NCBI GenBank assembly: GCA_022071965.1
Contig: JAJVIQ010000021.1
Span: forward strand, 216,423 to 280,422
Direction of reading: 5' to 3'
DNA from: Gammaproteobacteria bacterium
Lineage (GTDB): Bacteria > Pseudomonadota > Gammaproteobacteria > JAJPIJ01
DNA: 64,000 nucleotides
The position numbers were made by a program, and so were the translations under genes. Below, piece by piece: positions 52,517 to 62,130 of this stretch. The notes beneath the pieces are model-generated. The model worked only from the letters and a program-made list of their open reading frames with translations, was not told the origin of the DNA and did not search any database. Each line of letters opens with the position of its first letter. The stretch's first letter is position 1.

Positions 52517-55357
52517 TCAGGCGCTCTTCTTCTGGGGTTGCTGCGCGCCGCGACGGGTCAGCCGCAGTGCCTCCGACACGAGCTGCTGCTGCTGTTCGAC
52601 GTGCTTGACGTGCGAACCCACCGCGGGCGATGCCGAGTAGGGCCGCGCGACGATCACGAGTTGCTGCGGTTCGTGCAGACAGCTGAACAGATGCAGGCCT
52701 TCGAGCAGGTAGGCGATTGCCCCCTGGTTGCGGGGCTCCTCCTGCACCCACACGACTTCCTGCGCGTTGGGATAACGTTCGATCGCCTGTTTCAGTTCCT
52801 CGCGCGGGAACGGGTAGAGCTGCTCGACGCGCACGATGGCAATATCGTCGATCTGCTGGGCGCGGCGCGCCTCCAGCAGATCGAAATAGACCTTGCCGCT
52901 GCAGACTAGTATGCGGCCGACGCGTTCGGCCCCGATTTGATCGACCTCCTCGATGACCAGCTGGAAGCCGCGATCCGTGACGTCCGCGAGCGTGGACACG
53001 GAGAGCGGATGCCGCAGGAGGCTCTTCGGACTCATCACCACCAGCGGCCTTCGGTACGGTCGCAGGATCTGCCGCTGCAGCATGTGGAACATCTGCGCCG
53101 GAGTGCTGGGGAAACATACCTGCATGTTGTCCTCCGCGCACAGTTGCAGATATCGCTCCAGCCGCGCGGAGGAGTGCTCGGGGCCCTGCCCGTCGTAGCC
53201 GTGCGGTAGCAGCATCACCAGGCCGCACAGCCGCCCCCATTTCGACTCGCAGGCGGCGACGAACTGATCGATGACGACCTGCGCGCCGTTGGCGAAATCG
53301 CCGAACTGCGCCTCCCAGATCACCAGCGCGTTGGGCTCCGAGGTCGCGTAGCCATATTCGAAGGCGAGCACCGCCTCCTCCGAGAGCGTGGAGTTTATGA
53401 CCAGGAACGGCGCCTGGCTGGCGCTCACGTTACGCAGCGGCAGGTAGGTCTCGCCGTCCTCCTGGTTGTGTATGACGGCATGGCGGTGAAAGAACGTCCC
53501 GCGCGCGCTGTCCTGTCCTGAAAGGCGTACAGGATGACCGAGATCGACGAGGTTGGCGTACGCCAGCGTTTCGCCGAAACCCCAGTCGAACGGGATCCCT
53601 CCGGTAGCCATCTCGCGGCGCGCCTCGGTGAGTTTCGCCACCGCCTTGTGGAGCTTGAAATGGGGCGGGTAGTCGGTGAAACGTGCGGCGAGTGCGCGGA
53701 TGCGCTCCAGCGGCAGCGTCGTGTCGGCGGGCGTGCGCCAGTTTCCGCCTTTGAACGGCTCGAAGCTGGTCCGGTTCCGATACTCGATATCGCAGGCCAG
53801 CGTGCGCGAGACCGGGATGTCGTTCTCGAGATTCTGCACATACTCCCGCGCCATGGTCGCGGCGTCGGTATCGGCGATGATCCCGTCGCGCAGAAGCTTC
53901 TCCGCGTACAGCGCCCTGATCCCCGGGTGCGCGCGCACTCGCTGGTACATGATGGGCTGCGTCGCGTACGGTTCGTCAGCCTCACTGTGGCCATGCTTGC
54001 GGTAGCAGACCAGATCGATGACCACGTCCTTGTTGAACTCCATGCGGAAGTCGAATGCGAGCTTGGCGATGAACACGACGGCGTCCGGGTCATCGGCGTT
54101 TACGTGGAATATCGGCGCCTGCACCATCTTGGCGACGTCTGTGGAGTACAGGGTGGAACGCGAATCCAGAGGGTCGGAGGTCGTGAAACCGATCTGGTTG
54201 TTGACGATGATGTGCAGGGTGCCGCCCGTGGTATACCCGCGGGTCTGCGAGAGATTGAACGTTTCCATCACCACGCCCTGGCCCGCGAACGCGGCATCGC
54301 CATGGATGAGCACGGGCACCACCTGGTCGCGGGCAATGTCGTTGCGGCGATCCTGACGCGCGCGTACCGATCCCTCCACCACCGGGTCGATGATCTCCAG
54401 GTGCGAGGGATTGAAGGCGAGCGTGACGTGCACCGGACCGGCGTCGGTGACGATGTCCGAGGAGTAGCCCATGTGGTACTTCACGTCACCGGAGCCGCTG
54501 CCGTTCTTCCGGCCCTCGAACTCCTGAAACAGCTCCGAAGGCATCTTGCCGACGATGTTGACCAGCACGTTCAGGCGGCCGCGATGGGCCATGCCGACGA
54601 CCACCTCCCGCACCTGTGACTGGGCGGCTACCTGGATAACCTCGTCGAGCAGCGGAATGAGTGTTTCTCCGCCTTCCAGCGAGAACCGCTTCTGCCCGAC
54701 GTACTTGGAGTGCAGGTACTCCTCCAGGGCGGTCGCCGCGATCAGCCGTTCGAGCACCTGGCGCCGCTTCGCGGGGCTGCTCAGGTCACGCACCGGGGCG
54801 GGCTCCAGGCGCTGTTGTATCCAGCGCTTCTGGGCGGTCTCGTTGATGTGCATGTATTCCGCCCCGATCGACCCGCAGTAGGTCTGTGCCAGCTGGGCGA
54901 TGATGTCTCGCAGGCTGGCCGTCTCCGAGCCGAACAGCGAACCGGTGTTGAACACCGTGTCCATGTCCGCTTCCGACAGTCCATGGAAGGCCGGGTCGAG
55001 CTCGGGAGCCTCCGGCCGCTCGTACTGGCGCAGAGGGTCGAGGTCGGCGGCGCGGTGGCCGCGGAACCGGTACGCGTTGATGAGCTGAAGGACCGCGACC
55101 TGCTTGCGGAACCGATCGTCGGTTGCGTTTGCGGGCGCCGCCGTCCGGGGCGCTCGGGTTGCCGGGTGCCGCAGTGCGGTCTGGATGCGGCTATGAATCC
55201 GGTCGGGCTGGCCGGGACGGATTTCCTGCTGCCAGGCGTCGAACTGCCGCCGCCAGGCCTCGGGCACGGCATCCGGGGACTCCAGGTAAACCTCGTACAG
55301 ACCTTCGATATAGGCCGTATTGGCGCTATAGAGAAAGCCAGGGCGCTCGTTTCCCAT
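52517..55357 (-). CDS. sucA: 2-oxoglutarate dehydrogenase E1 component
   Basis: A 946-residue thiamin-diphosphate enzyme. It opens with the E2-contact helix of the family (SANTAYIEGLYEVYLESPD). The first ThDP half contains VVGMAHRGRLNVLVNIVGK, FHVNADDPDAVVFIAKLAFD with the Mg/ThDP motif, and CYRKHGHSEADEPYATQP. The second half has the segment FEYGYATSEPNALVIWEAQFGDFA and VMLLPHGYDGQGPEHSSARLE. The end VWVQEEPRNQGA is typical. The start MGNERPGF after an AGGGG ribosome site is preferred over a codon 33 bases upstream. It diverges from gltA. Confidence 0.97.
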   Translation of the reverse strand: MGNERPGFLYSANTAYIEGLYEVYLESPDAVPEAWRRQFDAWQQEIRPGQPDRIHSRIQTALRHPATRAPRTAAPANATDDRFRKQVAVLQLINAYRFRGHRAADLDPLRQYERPEAPELDPAFHGLSEADMDTVFNTGSLFGSETASLRDIIAQLAQTYCGSIGAEYMHINETAQKRWIQQRLEPAPVRDLSSPAKRRQVLERLIAATALEEYLHSKYVGQKRFSLEGGETLIPLLDEVIQVAAQSQVREVVVGMAHRGRLNVLVNIVGKMPSELFQEFEGRKNGSGSGDVKYHMGYSSDIVTDAGPVHVTLAFNPSHLEIIDPVVEGSVRARQDRRNDIARDQVVPVLIHGDAAFAGQGVVMETFNLSQTRGYTTGGTLHIIVNNQIGFTTSDPLDSRSTLYSTDVAKMVQAPIFHVNADDPDAVVFIAKLAFDFRMEFNKDVVIDLVCYRKHGHSEADEPYATQPIMYQRVRAHPGIRALYAEKLLRDGIIADTDAATMAREYVQNLENDIPVSRTLACDIEYRNRTSFEPFKGGNWRTPADTTLPLERIRALAARFTDYPPHFKLHKAVAKLTEARREMATGGIPFDWGFGETLAYANLVDLGHPVRLSGQDSARGTFFHRHAVIHNQEDGETYLPLRNVSASQAPFLVINSTLSEEAVLAFEYGYATSEPNALVIWEAQFGDFANGAQVVIDQFVAACESKWGRLCGLVMLLPHGYDGQGPEHSSARLERYLQLCAEDNMQVCFPSTPAQMFHMLQRQILRPYRRPLVVMSPKSLLRHPLSVSTLADVTDRGFQLVIEEVDQIGAERVGRILVCSGKVYFDLLEARRAQQIDDIAIVRVEQLYPFPREELKQAIERYPNAQEVVWVQEEPRNQGAIAYLLEGLHLFSCLHEPQQLVIVARPYSASPAVGSHVKHVEQQQQLVSEALRLTRRGAQQPQKKSA

Positions 55358-55807
55358 TTGTAACCCCTCACCTCCGGGACCGCATGTCAATTCGACAACG
55401 GCGCCGGTTCCAGCGTGGAACTGCAGTGTTGCGAACGATAGTTGATACCGGCTCGCTGTTTCGCCCGTAACCCGATAAGTATGTTGCGCGCCAAGTACCG
55501 TTCGTTACAAGTGCTGCGTTGCACCAGAAGCAAGCATCGTACCGGGAAATCGCCCTGTTACAGCCAGTTGTCGCGAATCGCGACGGTGGGTCGGCCGAGT
55601 GCGCAGGCAGACGGACTCGATGGCCACGGATCGTCCTGTGCAGGCCTCGAAGCCGGTCATGCATTTTCTGTTCCGGCAGTGTCAATACAGGCTTGCTGCG
55701 ACGCGCAAGCCCAAGCTATCCTACGCGGCCGGGCGCAGGCGCCGCGGTCACGTTCGCCCGTGGCGCCGAAGAATCCGTAGCAAATACAACTGCAGCTTGG
55801 GGGCTTG
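55358..55807. other. 450-base divergent promoter region between sucA and gltA
   Basis: No gene-like frame. A TTGCTG and a TATCCT spaced 18 bases near 55690-55720 could be a gltA promoter, but the match is weak. The gltA ribosome site is GGGGG just before its ATG. The GC content is lower towards sucA (around 55430-55530). Confidence 0.4.
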
Positions 55808-57109
55808 ATGACCACACCAACCGTCACGATAACTGACAACATCACGGGCAAGACCTCGGAGTGTCCGGTGCTGGTGCCCACCTACGGGCCGCGCGTAATC
55901 GACACCAAGGACCTCTACAAAGACCTCGGCATGTTCACCCATGACCCGGGCTTCATGACCACCTCGGCCTGCCGCAGTTCCATCACCTACCTCGACGGAG
56001 ACGAGGGCAAGCTTTTCCACCGCGGCTATCCCATCGAGCAGTTGGCCGAGCACAGCAGCTATCTCGAGGTGTGCTACCTGCTGCTGTACGGCGAACTGCC
56101 CACCAGGACGCAGTTCGAGGAGTTCGAATACCAGGTGAAATTCCGCAGCAACGTCCACGAGCGCGTGAATCACATGTATTCGGGCTACATGTATGATGCA
56201 CACCCGATGTCGATCATGGTCGGCGTGATGGGTGCGCTATCCTCGTACTATCACGAGGCCCTCGACCTGAAGGATCCGGTGGACCGCGACCTGACCGCCA
56301 AACGCGTCATCGCCAAGATGCCCACGCTCGCGGCGCAGTGCTACAAGTACGCGATCGGTCACCCCTTCGTGTACCCAAACAACTCCCTGGGATATGTCGA
56401 GAATTTCCTGAACATGATGTTCTCGCATCCCATGAGCACCTACATCCCGGATCCGGTGGCCGTGAGGGCGTTGGAGGTCATGCTCATCTTGCACGCCGAT
56501 CACGAGCAGAACGCCTCGACCTCGACCGTGCGGCTTGCGGGCAGCGCCGGCGCCAATCCCTTTGCCTGCATCGCCGCCGGCATGGTGACCCTCTGGGGAC
56601 CCGCCCACGGCGGCGCCAACGAGGCGGTGCTGCACATGCTCAACGAGATCAAGACACCCGAGAACATCCCCAAGTTCATTGCCCGCGCCAAGGACAAGAA
56701 CGATACCTTCCGGTTGATGGGGTTCGGCCACCGCGTTTACAAGAATTTCGACCCGCGCTCACGCGTCATCCGCAAGGTCTGCCACGACCTGCTCGGGCAC
56801 ATGCCGGCCAACGTCAATACCAGGCTGTTCGATACCGCGATGACGCTGGAGGAGATCGCGGTGAAGGACGAGTATTTCATCGAGCGCAAGCTGTATCCGA
56901 ACGTGGATTTCTACTCCGGAATCATCCTCAAGGCGCTGGGCATCCCGGAGTCCATGTTTACCGTCATGTTCGGGTTGGGCCGCGCCGTGGGCTGGATCGC
57001 GCAGTGGCTGGAGATGATGCAGGACCCGGATTTCAGGATAGGCAGGCCTCGCCAGCTGTACGTGGGCTCCAGGCAGCGCGACTACGTGCCGATCGAGCAG
57101 CGGGGATAA
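55808..57109 (+). CDS. gltA: Citrate synthase (hexameric, type II)
   Basis: A 433-residue enzyme condensing acetyl-CoA and oxaloacetate. Family segments are [26 protein letters not shown] at the N-terminus and [19 protein letters not shown]. The active-site histidines are in [13 protein letters not shown] and [14 protein letters not shown], and a late catalytic aspartate is in the NVDFYSG segment. The length and N-terminal domain are those of NADH-sensitive type II enzymes. An in-frame TTG directly precedes the ATG; the ATG is preferred for its ribosome-site spacing. mdh follows after 161 bases. Confidence 0.96.
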   Translation: MTTPTVTITDNITGKTSECPVLVPTYGPRVIDTKDLYKDLGMFTHDPGFMTTSACRSSITYLDGDEGKLFHRGYPIEQLAEHSSYLEVCYLLLYGELPTRTQFEEFEYQVKFRSNVHERVNHMYSGYMYDAHPMSIMVGVMGALSSYYHEALDLKDPVDRDLTAKRVIAKMPTLAAQCYKYAIGHPFVYPNNSLGYVENFLNMMFSHPMSTYIPDPVAVRALEVMLILHADHEQNASTSTVRLAGSAGANPFACIAAGMVTLWGPAHGGANEAVLHMLNEIKTPENIPKFIARAKDKNDTFRLMGFGHRVYKNFDPRSRVIRKVCHDLLGHMPANVNTRLFDTAMTLEEIAVKDEYFIERKLYPNVDFYSGIILKALGIPESMFTVMFGLGRAVGWIAQWLEMMQDPDFRIGRPRQLYVGSRQRDYVPIEQRG

Positions 57110-57270
57110 CCCGCCGATGCCGTGGCAATGACGCGAATCCGAGGGGCAGCGCAACGCATTCCCGCCTTTTTTCTGGTTGCCCGGAAGGCTGGCATCCCCG
57201 CAGAATCACCCATGGCGCCACGGTGCCTGTTCCCCGAGACAGACGAGATCATCCTGATGGAGAATCCTTG

Positions 57271-58251
57271 ATGAAAGCCCCCGTTCGAGTTGCCGTTACC
57301 GGTGCTGCCGGGCAGATCGGCTATTCGCTGCTGTTCCGGATCGCCGCCGGCGAGATGCTCGGCAGGGATCAGCCGGTCGTACTGCAGTTGCTGGAGATCA
57401 CGCCGGCCATGAAGGCGTTGGAGGGAGTCGTCATGGAGATCGACGATTGCGCCTTCCCGCTGGTGCATCGCATGGAGGCGAGCGACGATCCGAACGTCGC
57501 GTTCAGGGATGCCGACTATGCCCTGCTGGTCGGCGCCAGGCCTCGCGGTCCGGGCATGGAGCGCAGCGATCTGCTGGCCGCCAACGGTGGCATCTTCAAG
57601 GTGCAGGGCAAGGCGCTGAACGATCACGCCAGTCGCAACGTCAAGGTCATCGTGGTCGGCAACCCGGCCAATACCAATGCGTGGACGGCGATGAAATGCG
57701 CGCCGGATCTGAACCCGCGCAACTTCAGCGCCATGATGCGCCTGGATCACAACCGTGCGGTAGCCCAGATTGCGCAAAAGCTGGGGGTGCCGGTCACGGC
57801 GATCAGAAAGATCATCGTCTGGGGCAATCACTCGACCACCCAGTATCCGGACGTCCACTACGCGCTGGTCAACGGCGCGTCCGTCAAACCGAGGATCGAT
57901 CATGGCTGGTATGACGGCTCCTACATCCCGAAGGTCGCCAAGCGCGGCGCGGAGATCATCGCCGCCCGAGGCGCCTCGAGCGCGGCCTCCGCCGCCAACG
58001 CCGCCCTCGAGCACATGCGCGATTGGGCGCTCGGCACGCCGGCGGACGACTGGACCAGCATGGCGGTCCCGAGCGATGGCAGCTACGGCATACCGGAGGG
58101 ACTCGTGTATTCCTTCCCGGTGACGTGCAGGAACGGCGAATGGAGCATCGTGCAGGGCCTGTCCATCGACGAGTACAGCCGCGCCAGGATGATCGCGACA
58201 CAGAAGGAGCTCGAGGAGGAGCGCGACGCCGTACTGAAGATCCTCGGCTAG
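57271..58251 (+). CDS. mdh: Malate dehydrogenase
   Basis: A 326-residue NAD-dependent enzyme of the cytosolic-MDH-like group. The NAD fold is [23 protein letters not shown]. Substrate arginines are in [15 protein letters not shown] and MMRLDHNRA. The Asn in [10 protein letters not shown] and the catalytic His in [13 protein letters not shown] complete the site. The ATG fits the family N-terminus; a longer open frame upstream overlaps gltA and is a shadow. It is co-directional with gltA. Confidence 0.96.
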   Translation: MKAPVRVAVTGAAGQIGYSLLFRIAAGEMLGRDQPVVLQLLEITPAMKALEGVVMEIDDCAFPLVHRMEASDDPNVAFRDADYALLVGARPRGPGMERSDLLAANGGIFKVQGKALNDHASRNVKVIVVGNPANTNAWTAMKCAPDLNPRNFSAMMRLDHNRAVAQIAQKLGVPVTAIRKIIVWGNHSTTQYPDVHYALVNGASVKPRIDHGWYDGSYIPKVAKRGAEIIAARGASSAASAANAALEHMRDWALGTPADDWTSMAVPSDGSYGIPEGLVYSFPVTCRNGEWSIVQGLSIDEYSRARMIATQKELEEERDAVLKILG

Positions 58252-58312
58252 GGTACCGCTGCAAGCGGTGCGTCGGATCGTGGTGGCCCGGCACGCCGGC
58301 CGCCGATGCCTC

Positions 58313-58969
58313 TCATTCCGTAAAGGAGATCACCTGCCAGCCGCGCTCGGCGGCCTCTTCCGCCAGCACCGGGTCGGGATGCACCGCCACGGGATTCTCG
58401 ACGCGTCGCAGCAGCGGCAGGTCGTTGTGTGAGTCGCTGTAGAACCAGCTGCCGGCCAGCGTGCCGCCGTGCTGCGCCATCCATCGCTCCAGGCGGCTCA
58501 CCTTGCCGGCGGCGTAGGAGGGGACTCCGGCGGCCCTGCCGGTAAAGCGGCCCTCGCGGATCTCCGCCTCCGTCGCGATCAGGTGGTCGACCCCGTACAG
58601 TTCGGCGAGCGGCTCGCTGATGAACCGGCTGGACGCCGTGATGATGATCGTCGTATGACCGCGGCGCCGGTGCTCGGCGACGGCCCCCCGTGCCTTGGGC
58701 AGCAGTATCGTTTCAATCTTCTCGCGGACGAATTCGGCTCGCAGTGCCAGCAGCGTTTCCATCGGATGCTGCGAGAGGAAATGCAGCTGAAAATCCAGGA
58801 ACTCGTTCATGTCCAGGCGCCCCGACTTGTACAGATCGAAGAATCGCAGCGCCTCGCGCCGATACTCCTGCGGCTCGACCCAGCCGCGTTCGCCCAGGAA
58901 CTCGCCCCACAGGACTTCGCTGTCGCCCGCGATGAGGGTGTGGTCGAGATCGAACAGGGCGAGGGTCAT
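58313..58969 (-). CDS. HAD-IB family phosphatase (SerB-like)
   Basis: A 218-residue phosphatase. Motif I is [16 protein letters not shown] (DxDxT at 7-11), motif II the TASS in [11 protein letters not shown], motif III the lysine in AAGKVSRLE, and motif [13 protein letters not shown]. This set defines subfamily IB, which includes phosphoserine phosphatase, CicA and several lipid-phosphate phosphatases. The substrate is not determined by sequence. It diverges from rppH. Confidence 0.9.
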   Translation of the reverse strand: MTLALFDLDHTLIAGDSEVLWGEFLGERGWVEPQEYRREALRFFDLYKSGRLDMNEFLDFQLHFLSQHPMETLLALRAEFVREKIETILLPKARGAVAEHRRRGHTTIIITASSRFISEPLAELYGVDHLIATEAEIREGRFTGRAAGVPSYAAGKVSRLERWMAQHGGTLAGSWFYSDSHNDLPLLRRVENPVAVHPDPVLAEEAAERGWQVISFTE

Positions 58970-59082
58970 GCAGTGACACCGGCACTGGGCGGGAGGATCG
59001 GGATCCGTTGCTGAACGGGGCGGAAATGTGGAAAAATTTCACCGCAATGACGTCCAACGCCTTCATCAGCGACGCCTCCGAC

Positions 59083-59556
59083 GTGATCGACGCCGATGGC
59101 TTTCGACACAACGTCGGCATCATATTGACCAATCCTCATGGGCGCGTGTTCTGGGCGCGCCGCGCAGGCATGGAGGCGTGGCAGTTCCCGCAGGGCGGCA
59201 TACGCGCGGACGAAACGCCGGAGCAGGCGCTGTATCGGGAGCTCGAGGAGGAGGTCGGTCTGACCCACGAGGACGTACAGGTCATGGGGTGCACGCGTGA
59301 CTGGCTCTTCTATCGTCTGCCCTCCCACCTCGTTCGCCGCCACAGCAGGCCGTTGTGCATCGGTCAGAAGCAGCGCTGGTTCGTGCTCAGGCTGACGGGG
59401 GATGAGAGCCGCGTACGCCTCGACGCCGGCAACAAGCCGGAATTCGACGCCTGGCGCTGGGTATACTACTGGCGGCCGCTGCGGGAGGTGGTGGCCTTCA
59501 AGCGCGCCGTCTACCGGCGGGCGCTGCGCGAACTGGCGCCTCACGCCCTTTGCTGA
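59083..59556 (+). CDS. rppH: RNA pyrophosphohydrolase
   Basis: A 157-residue Nudix hydrolase that removes pyrophosphate from 5'-triphosphate mRNA and starts decay. The Nudix box is [23 protein letters not shown] (G-x5-E-x7-REVxEExGL form, here RELEEEVGL). The RppH-specific [15 protein letters not shown] and [12 protein letters not shown] segments follow. The start is chosen at GTG 59083 ([13 protein letters not shown]), which aligns with the known MIDxDGYRxNVGI start. An ATG at 59047 would add 12 residues and cannot be excluded; neither has a strong ribosome site. Confidence 0.92.
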   Translation: MIDADGFRHNVGIILTNPHGRVFWARRAGMEAWQFPQGGIRADETPEQALYRELEEEVGLTHEDVQVMGCTRDWLFYRLPSHLVRRHSRPLCIGQKQRWFVLRLTGDESRVRLDAGNKPEFDAWRWVYYWRPLREVVAFKRAVYRRALRELAPHALC

Positions 59557-59565
59557 AGGCATTTC

Positions 59566-59958
59566 CTAGGGTTCTGCGGATCCGCCTGCGGCCGGTTCGG
59601 CCGCTCGGCGGGCCATCAGCTCCGGCAGCAATCGCCGCACGGAGGAGTTCTTCGTGTGCCGGACGAAGCCCATGCGGAAATCCTCTGCCAGACCTTGCGC
59701 TGCCAGTGCGGTGTCGAGCTCCGTCATCACGCTCTCGCATTCCTGCATCGCGGCGTCGGCGACCATGCGCACATCTTCCAATTTTGACATCAGCGCGCCA
59801 GCTTTTTCGTGCAGACAGCTGTTGTACGTGTTTGCGCTCTCCATCATCAGGGCCCGATCCGCATCGGTCACGTCATAACTCGTCGCGGATCCGTCGTTCG
59901 CGAGCGCAGCCATCGAGCAGCCCAGCAGCGACAGCAGGTAGAGGCACCTCGAGGTCAT
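59566..59958 (-). CDS. Small secreted helical protein, unknown function
   Basis: A 130-residue protein with a signal peptide (MTSRCLYLLSLLGCSMAALA, cut before NDGS). The mature part is helical and acidic, with two cysteines (YNSCLHEK and MQECESVM) that could form one disulfide across a hairpin. An RRLLPELMARRAAEPAAGG tail ends it. A GGGGG ribosome site lies before the ATG. I recognise no family; the arrangement suggests a small periplasmic protein. It is convergent with rppH (9 bases apart). Confidence 0.7.
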   Translation of the reverse strand: MTSRCLYLLSLLGCSMAALANDGSATSYDVTDADRALMMESANTYNSCLHEKAGALMSKLEDVRMVADAAMQECESVMTELDTALAAQGLAEDFRMGFVRHTKNSSVRRLLPELMARRAAEPAAGGSAEP

Positions 59959-60132
59959 GGACGTTTCCCCCTTTTGGTTGGCAGCGCGGCAAGACGATCC
60001 CGGACGCATCCTAGCACGGGCCTGGTGCATGGACAGATCGCCGCGCAAGAGATTCCATCCTGGCGAACTCCGATCCTGCGCCGGCACGTCGTGCAGACCC
60101 CCGTGGCCCCGTTGGGGCCGCGGGCAATGCGC

Positions 60133-61053
60133 TCAGCTCGACAGGCGCACGCCGGCCATCCACACGAACGCCGCACCGAAGACGAGGAACAGCGCCATAC
60201 CCGTCCAGAGGTTGGTGCGATAGCGCTTCACGAGGTGCGCCTGCGTCATCGCCGAGATGATGTAGGGCCGGTCAGGCTCCGGCGGATGCTGCACCGTGTT
60301 CAGCGGCGGATTCGCGGCTTCGGAGACCACGCGTGCCCCGACCTCGCGACCGGCGGCGGCGCGGGCCGCGTCCCACTCCGCGGCATCGATGTTGCCATCG
60401 CCATCGGCGTCGAATCGGTGGACCAGCGTGGCCTGATCGAGTTTCCATTCTCGAAGCAGCTCGCTGACCGCGGCATCGCTGCCGGCGCGCATGGATTCGG
60501 TGCGGAACGTCCCGAGTACGAAATGCTCCTCGCCCTCCTGCAGGCGTGCCTCGGTATAGCGATAGCGGCCGCTCCTGAACCAGCCCTGCCCCGGCGGCGG
60601 CCCGGCCTGCGGCAAGCGGGTGTCGCCGTACCACTGATCCTTGTGCACGGCGATGATCTCGGCTCCTTCCGGGTCGATGATGCAATCGCCGGTTTCGTCG
60701 TGGAGCTGGAAATGATCGGTACTGGTGCCCCGTTCCACGGTCACCCAGCTGGTCTTGCCGTTGCTGCCGCGGCGCCGCTCGGCAACCGCATAGCTGAACC
60801 AGACGCAGGACTTGCCCGAGAGCGGCGCGAGGATCGGTTCGCCCGGCAGCAGGCGGGCTGTCCCGTGCAGCTCGACGTAACCCTGTGCCGCCGATCGCAG
60901 CAGCGATCGCGGCATGTTCTCTATCAGCCGGTAGCGGTGCAGTGCCCGCATGTACTGCAGGAATCCGAAGCCCGCGAACAGGCCGCTGAATCCGATGAGC
61001 CACCAGACCCCCGGATCGGCGCGCGCCACGCCTTGTGCAAGACCGGCTAGCAT
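60133..61053 (-). CDS. GIDE-domain membrane protein with EF-hand-like loop
   Basis: A 306-residue protein with membrane helices near the N-terminus (about residues 17-35) and the C-terminus (about 282-300). The middle GIDE-like region includes GYVELHGTARLLPGEPILAP and then LSGKSCVWFSYAVAERRRG, as in the non-RING part of eukaryotic mitochondrial ligase MUL1 and bacterial relatives. A calcium-binding-like loop DADGDGNIDAAEWD follows at about 216-229. No RING finger is present, so no ligase activity is implied. It lies 52 bases downstream of lemA on the same strand; GIDE-LemA pairs are common in bacteria. Confidence 0.85.
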   Translation of the reverse strand: MLAGLAQGVARADPGVWWLIGFSGLFAGFGFLQYMRALHRYRLIENMPRSLLRSAAQGYVELHGTARLLPGEPILAPLSGKSCVWFSYAVAERRRGSNGKTSWVTVERGTSTDHFQLHDETGDCIIDPEGAEIIAVHKDQWYGDTRLPQAGPPPGQGWFRSGRYRYTEARLQEGEEHFVLGTFRTESMRAGSDAAVSELLREWKLDQATLVHRFDADGDGNIDAAEWDAARAAAGREVGARVVSEAANPPLNTVQHPPEPDRPYIISAMTQAHLVKRYRTNLWTGMALFLVFGAAFVWMAGVRLSS

Positions 61054-61105
61054 GTCTGTGGTACCCGGGCGGCGGAGCCGGAGCGCCTGTGACTGCGCGA
61101 GGGTC

Positions 61106-61678
61106 TCAGGCGAACAGCGCCTTGACGTCTACGTCTTTCCTCTCTTCCTCGGCGAATTGCAGTAGTTCGCGCGGCCGGGCGCCTGCCACGCCGGCGAGCA
61201 GCACGTCGGGGAACTGCTCGATACGCACGTTGTTGATGTTGACGCTCTCGTTGAAAAACTCGCGCCGGTCGGCGATGGCGTTCTCCAGCTCGGAGATGCG
61301 TGCCTGCAGATGCCTGAAGCTGTCGTTGGCCTTCAGGTCGGGGTAGGCCTCGGCGAGCGCGAAGAGCTGGCCGAGCCCCGCGCGCAGCGCCGTCTCGGCC
61401 TGCCCGAGGGCCTTGATGTCGCCGGCGCCCTGGGCCGCGGCCACCGACTGGCGGGCCTCGACGACCTTCTCGAGCGTGTCCTGCTCGTACTTCATGTACT
61501 GCTTGCAGGTCTCCACCAGCTTGGGAAGTTCCTCATGCCGCTGCCTGAGCAGTACGTCGATGTTCGACCAGGCCTTCTCGACGTTGTGTTTCACCGCCAC
61601 CAGGCCGTTGTAGACCGAAACACCGTAGACGGCGGCGATGATCAGTACGCCCAGTACGACGAAGATTCCCACGCCCAT
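61106..61678 (-). CDS. lemA: LemA family protein
   Basis: A 190-residue protein with one N-terminal membrane helix (residues ~2-22, VGIFVVLGVLIIAAVYG) and a helical-bundle extracytoplasmic domain. Family motifs are YNGLVAVKHNVEKAWSNIDVLLRQRHEELPKLV and LENAIADRREFFNESVNINNV; the ending is typical (FPDVLLAGVAGARPRELLQF). LemA proteins are membrane-bound and widely conserved without a settled function. The ATG follows a GGGGGG ribosome site. The frame is open upstream to a signal-peptide-like start at 61946, which is not used here. The gene precedes the GIDE gene. Confidence 0.92.
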   Translation of the reverse strand: MGVGIFVVLGVLIIAAVYGVSVYNGLVAVKHNVEKAWSNIDVLLRQRHEELPKLVETCKQYMKYEQDTLEKVVEARQSVAAAQGAGDIKALGQAETALRAGLGQLFALAEAYPDLKANDSFRHLQARISELENAIADRREFFNESVNINNVRIEQFPDVLLAGVAGARPRELLQFAEEERKDVDVKALFA

Positions 61679-62130
61679 GTCCAGCCCCCCAGTCCGTCCG
61701 TTGCCGCGCGCCGTCGAGTCTAGCAGACCGGCAATCGCCGGCGGCCATGGCATGTATCGACCGGCGGTCCGGGAACTGTACGCGGCGCGGCGAGTCTCCT
61801 CGGGCTGGCGGAAGACCCTCTGATCGCGCTTCGGCTGCCATGTGCACACGATCGCGCCGGGCGCCTTCAGGCCGTGGTCGCAACCCGGTTGTGCGGCGCA
61901 GGCAGCACTCGGCAATGACAGCAACATGGGCACGAATGCTCTCATCGTAGAGTCTTCGGTCGGGGAATGGGGCCGACACCTGCCGGCGTTGTACGGGTGC
62001 GGGGAACACTGGCGGAGGGCAGGCAAGTGAATCTTTTCGCCGCGATGGAGCACCTCGGACCTGCCGAACTCCATCCGGCCAGCTACCGGATTGCTGCCGC
62101 ACTGTGCGCGTGCGGCGGCCCGCGGCGGGG
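61679..62130. other. 452-base stretch between lemA and the antiporter gene
   Basis: No confident gene. A leftward frame from 61946 begins MRAFVPMLLSLPSAACAAQP, which looks like a signal peptide, but continues without a stop through Arg-rich sequence into lemA. It could be a small secreted protein whose stop was lost, or chance. The stretch should hold the lemA promoter. Confidence 0.35.

Noticed and set aside
55515-55523. TGC-GTT-GCA between sucA and gltA as a possible PhaR site
   Set aside because: The fourth positions break the palindrome and the looser TGC-N3-GCA form should occur many times by chance.
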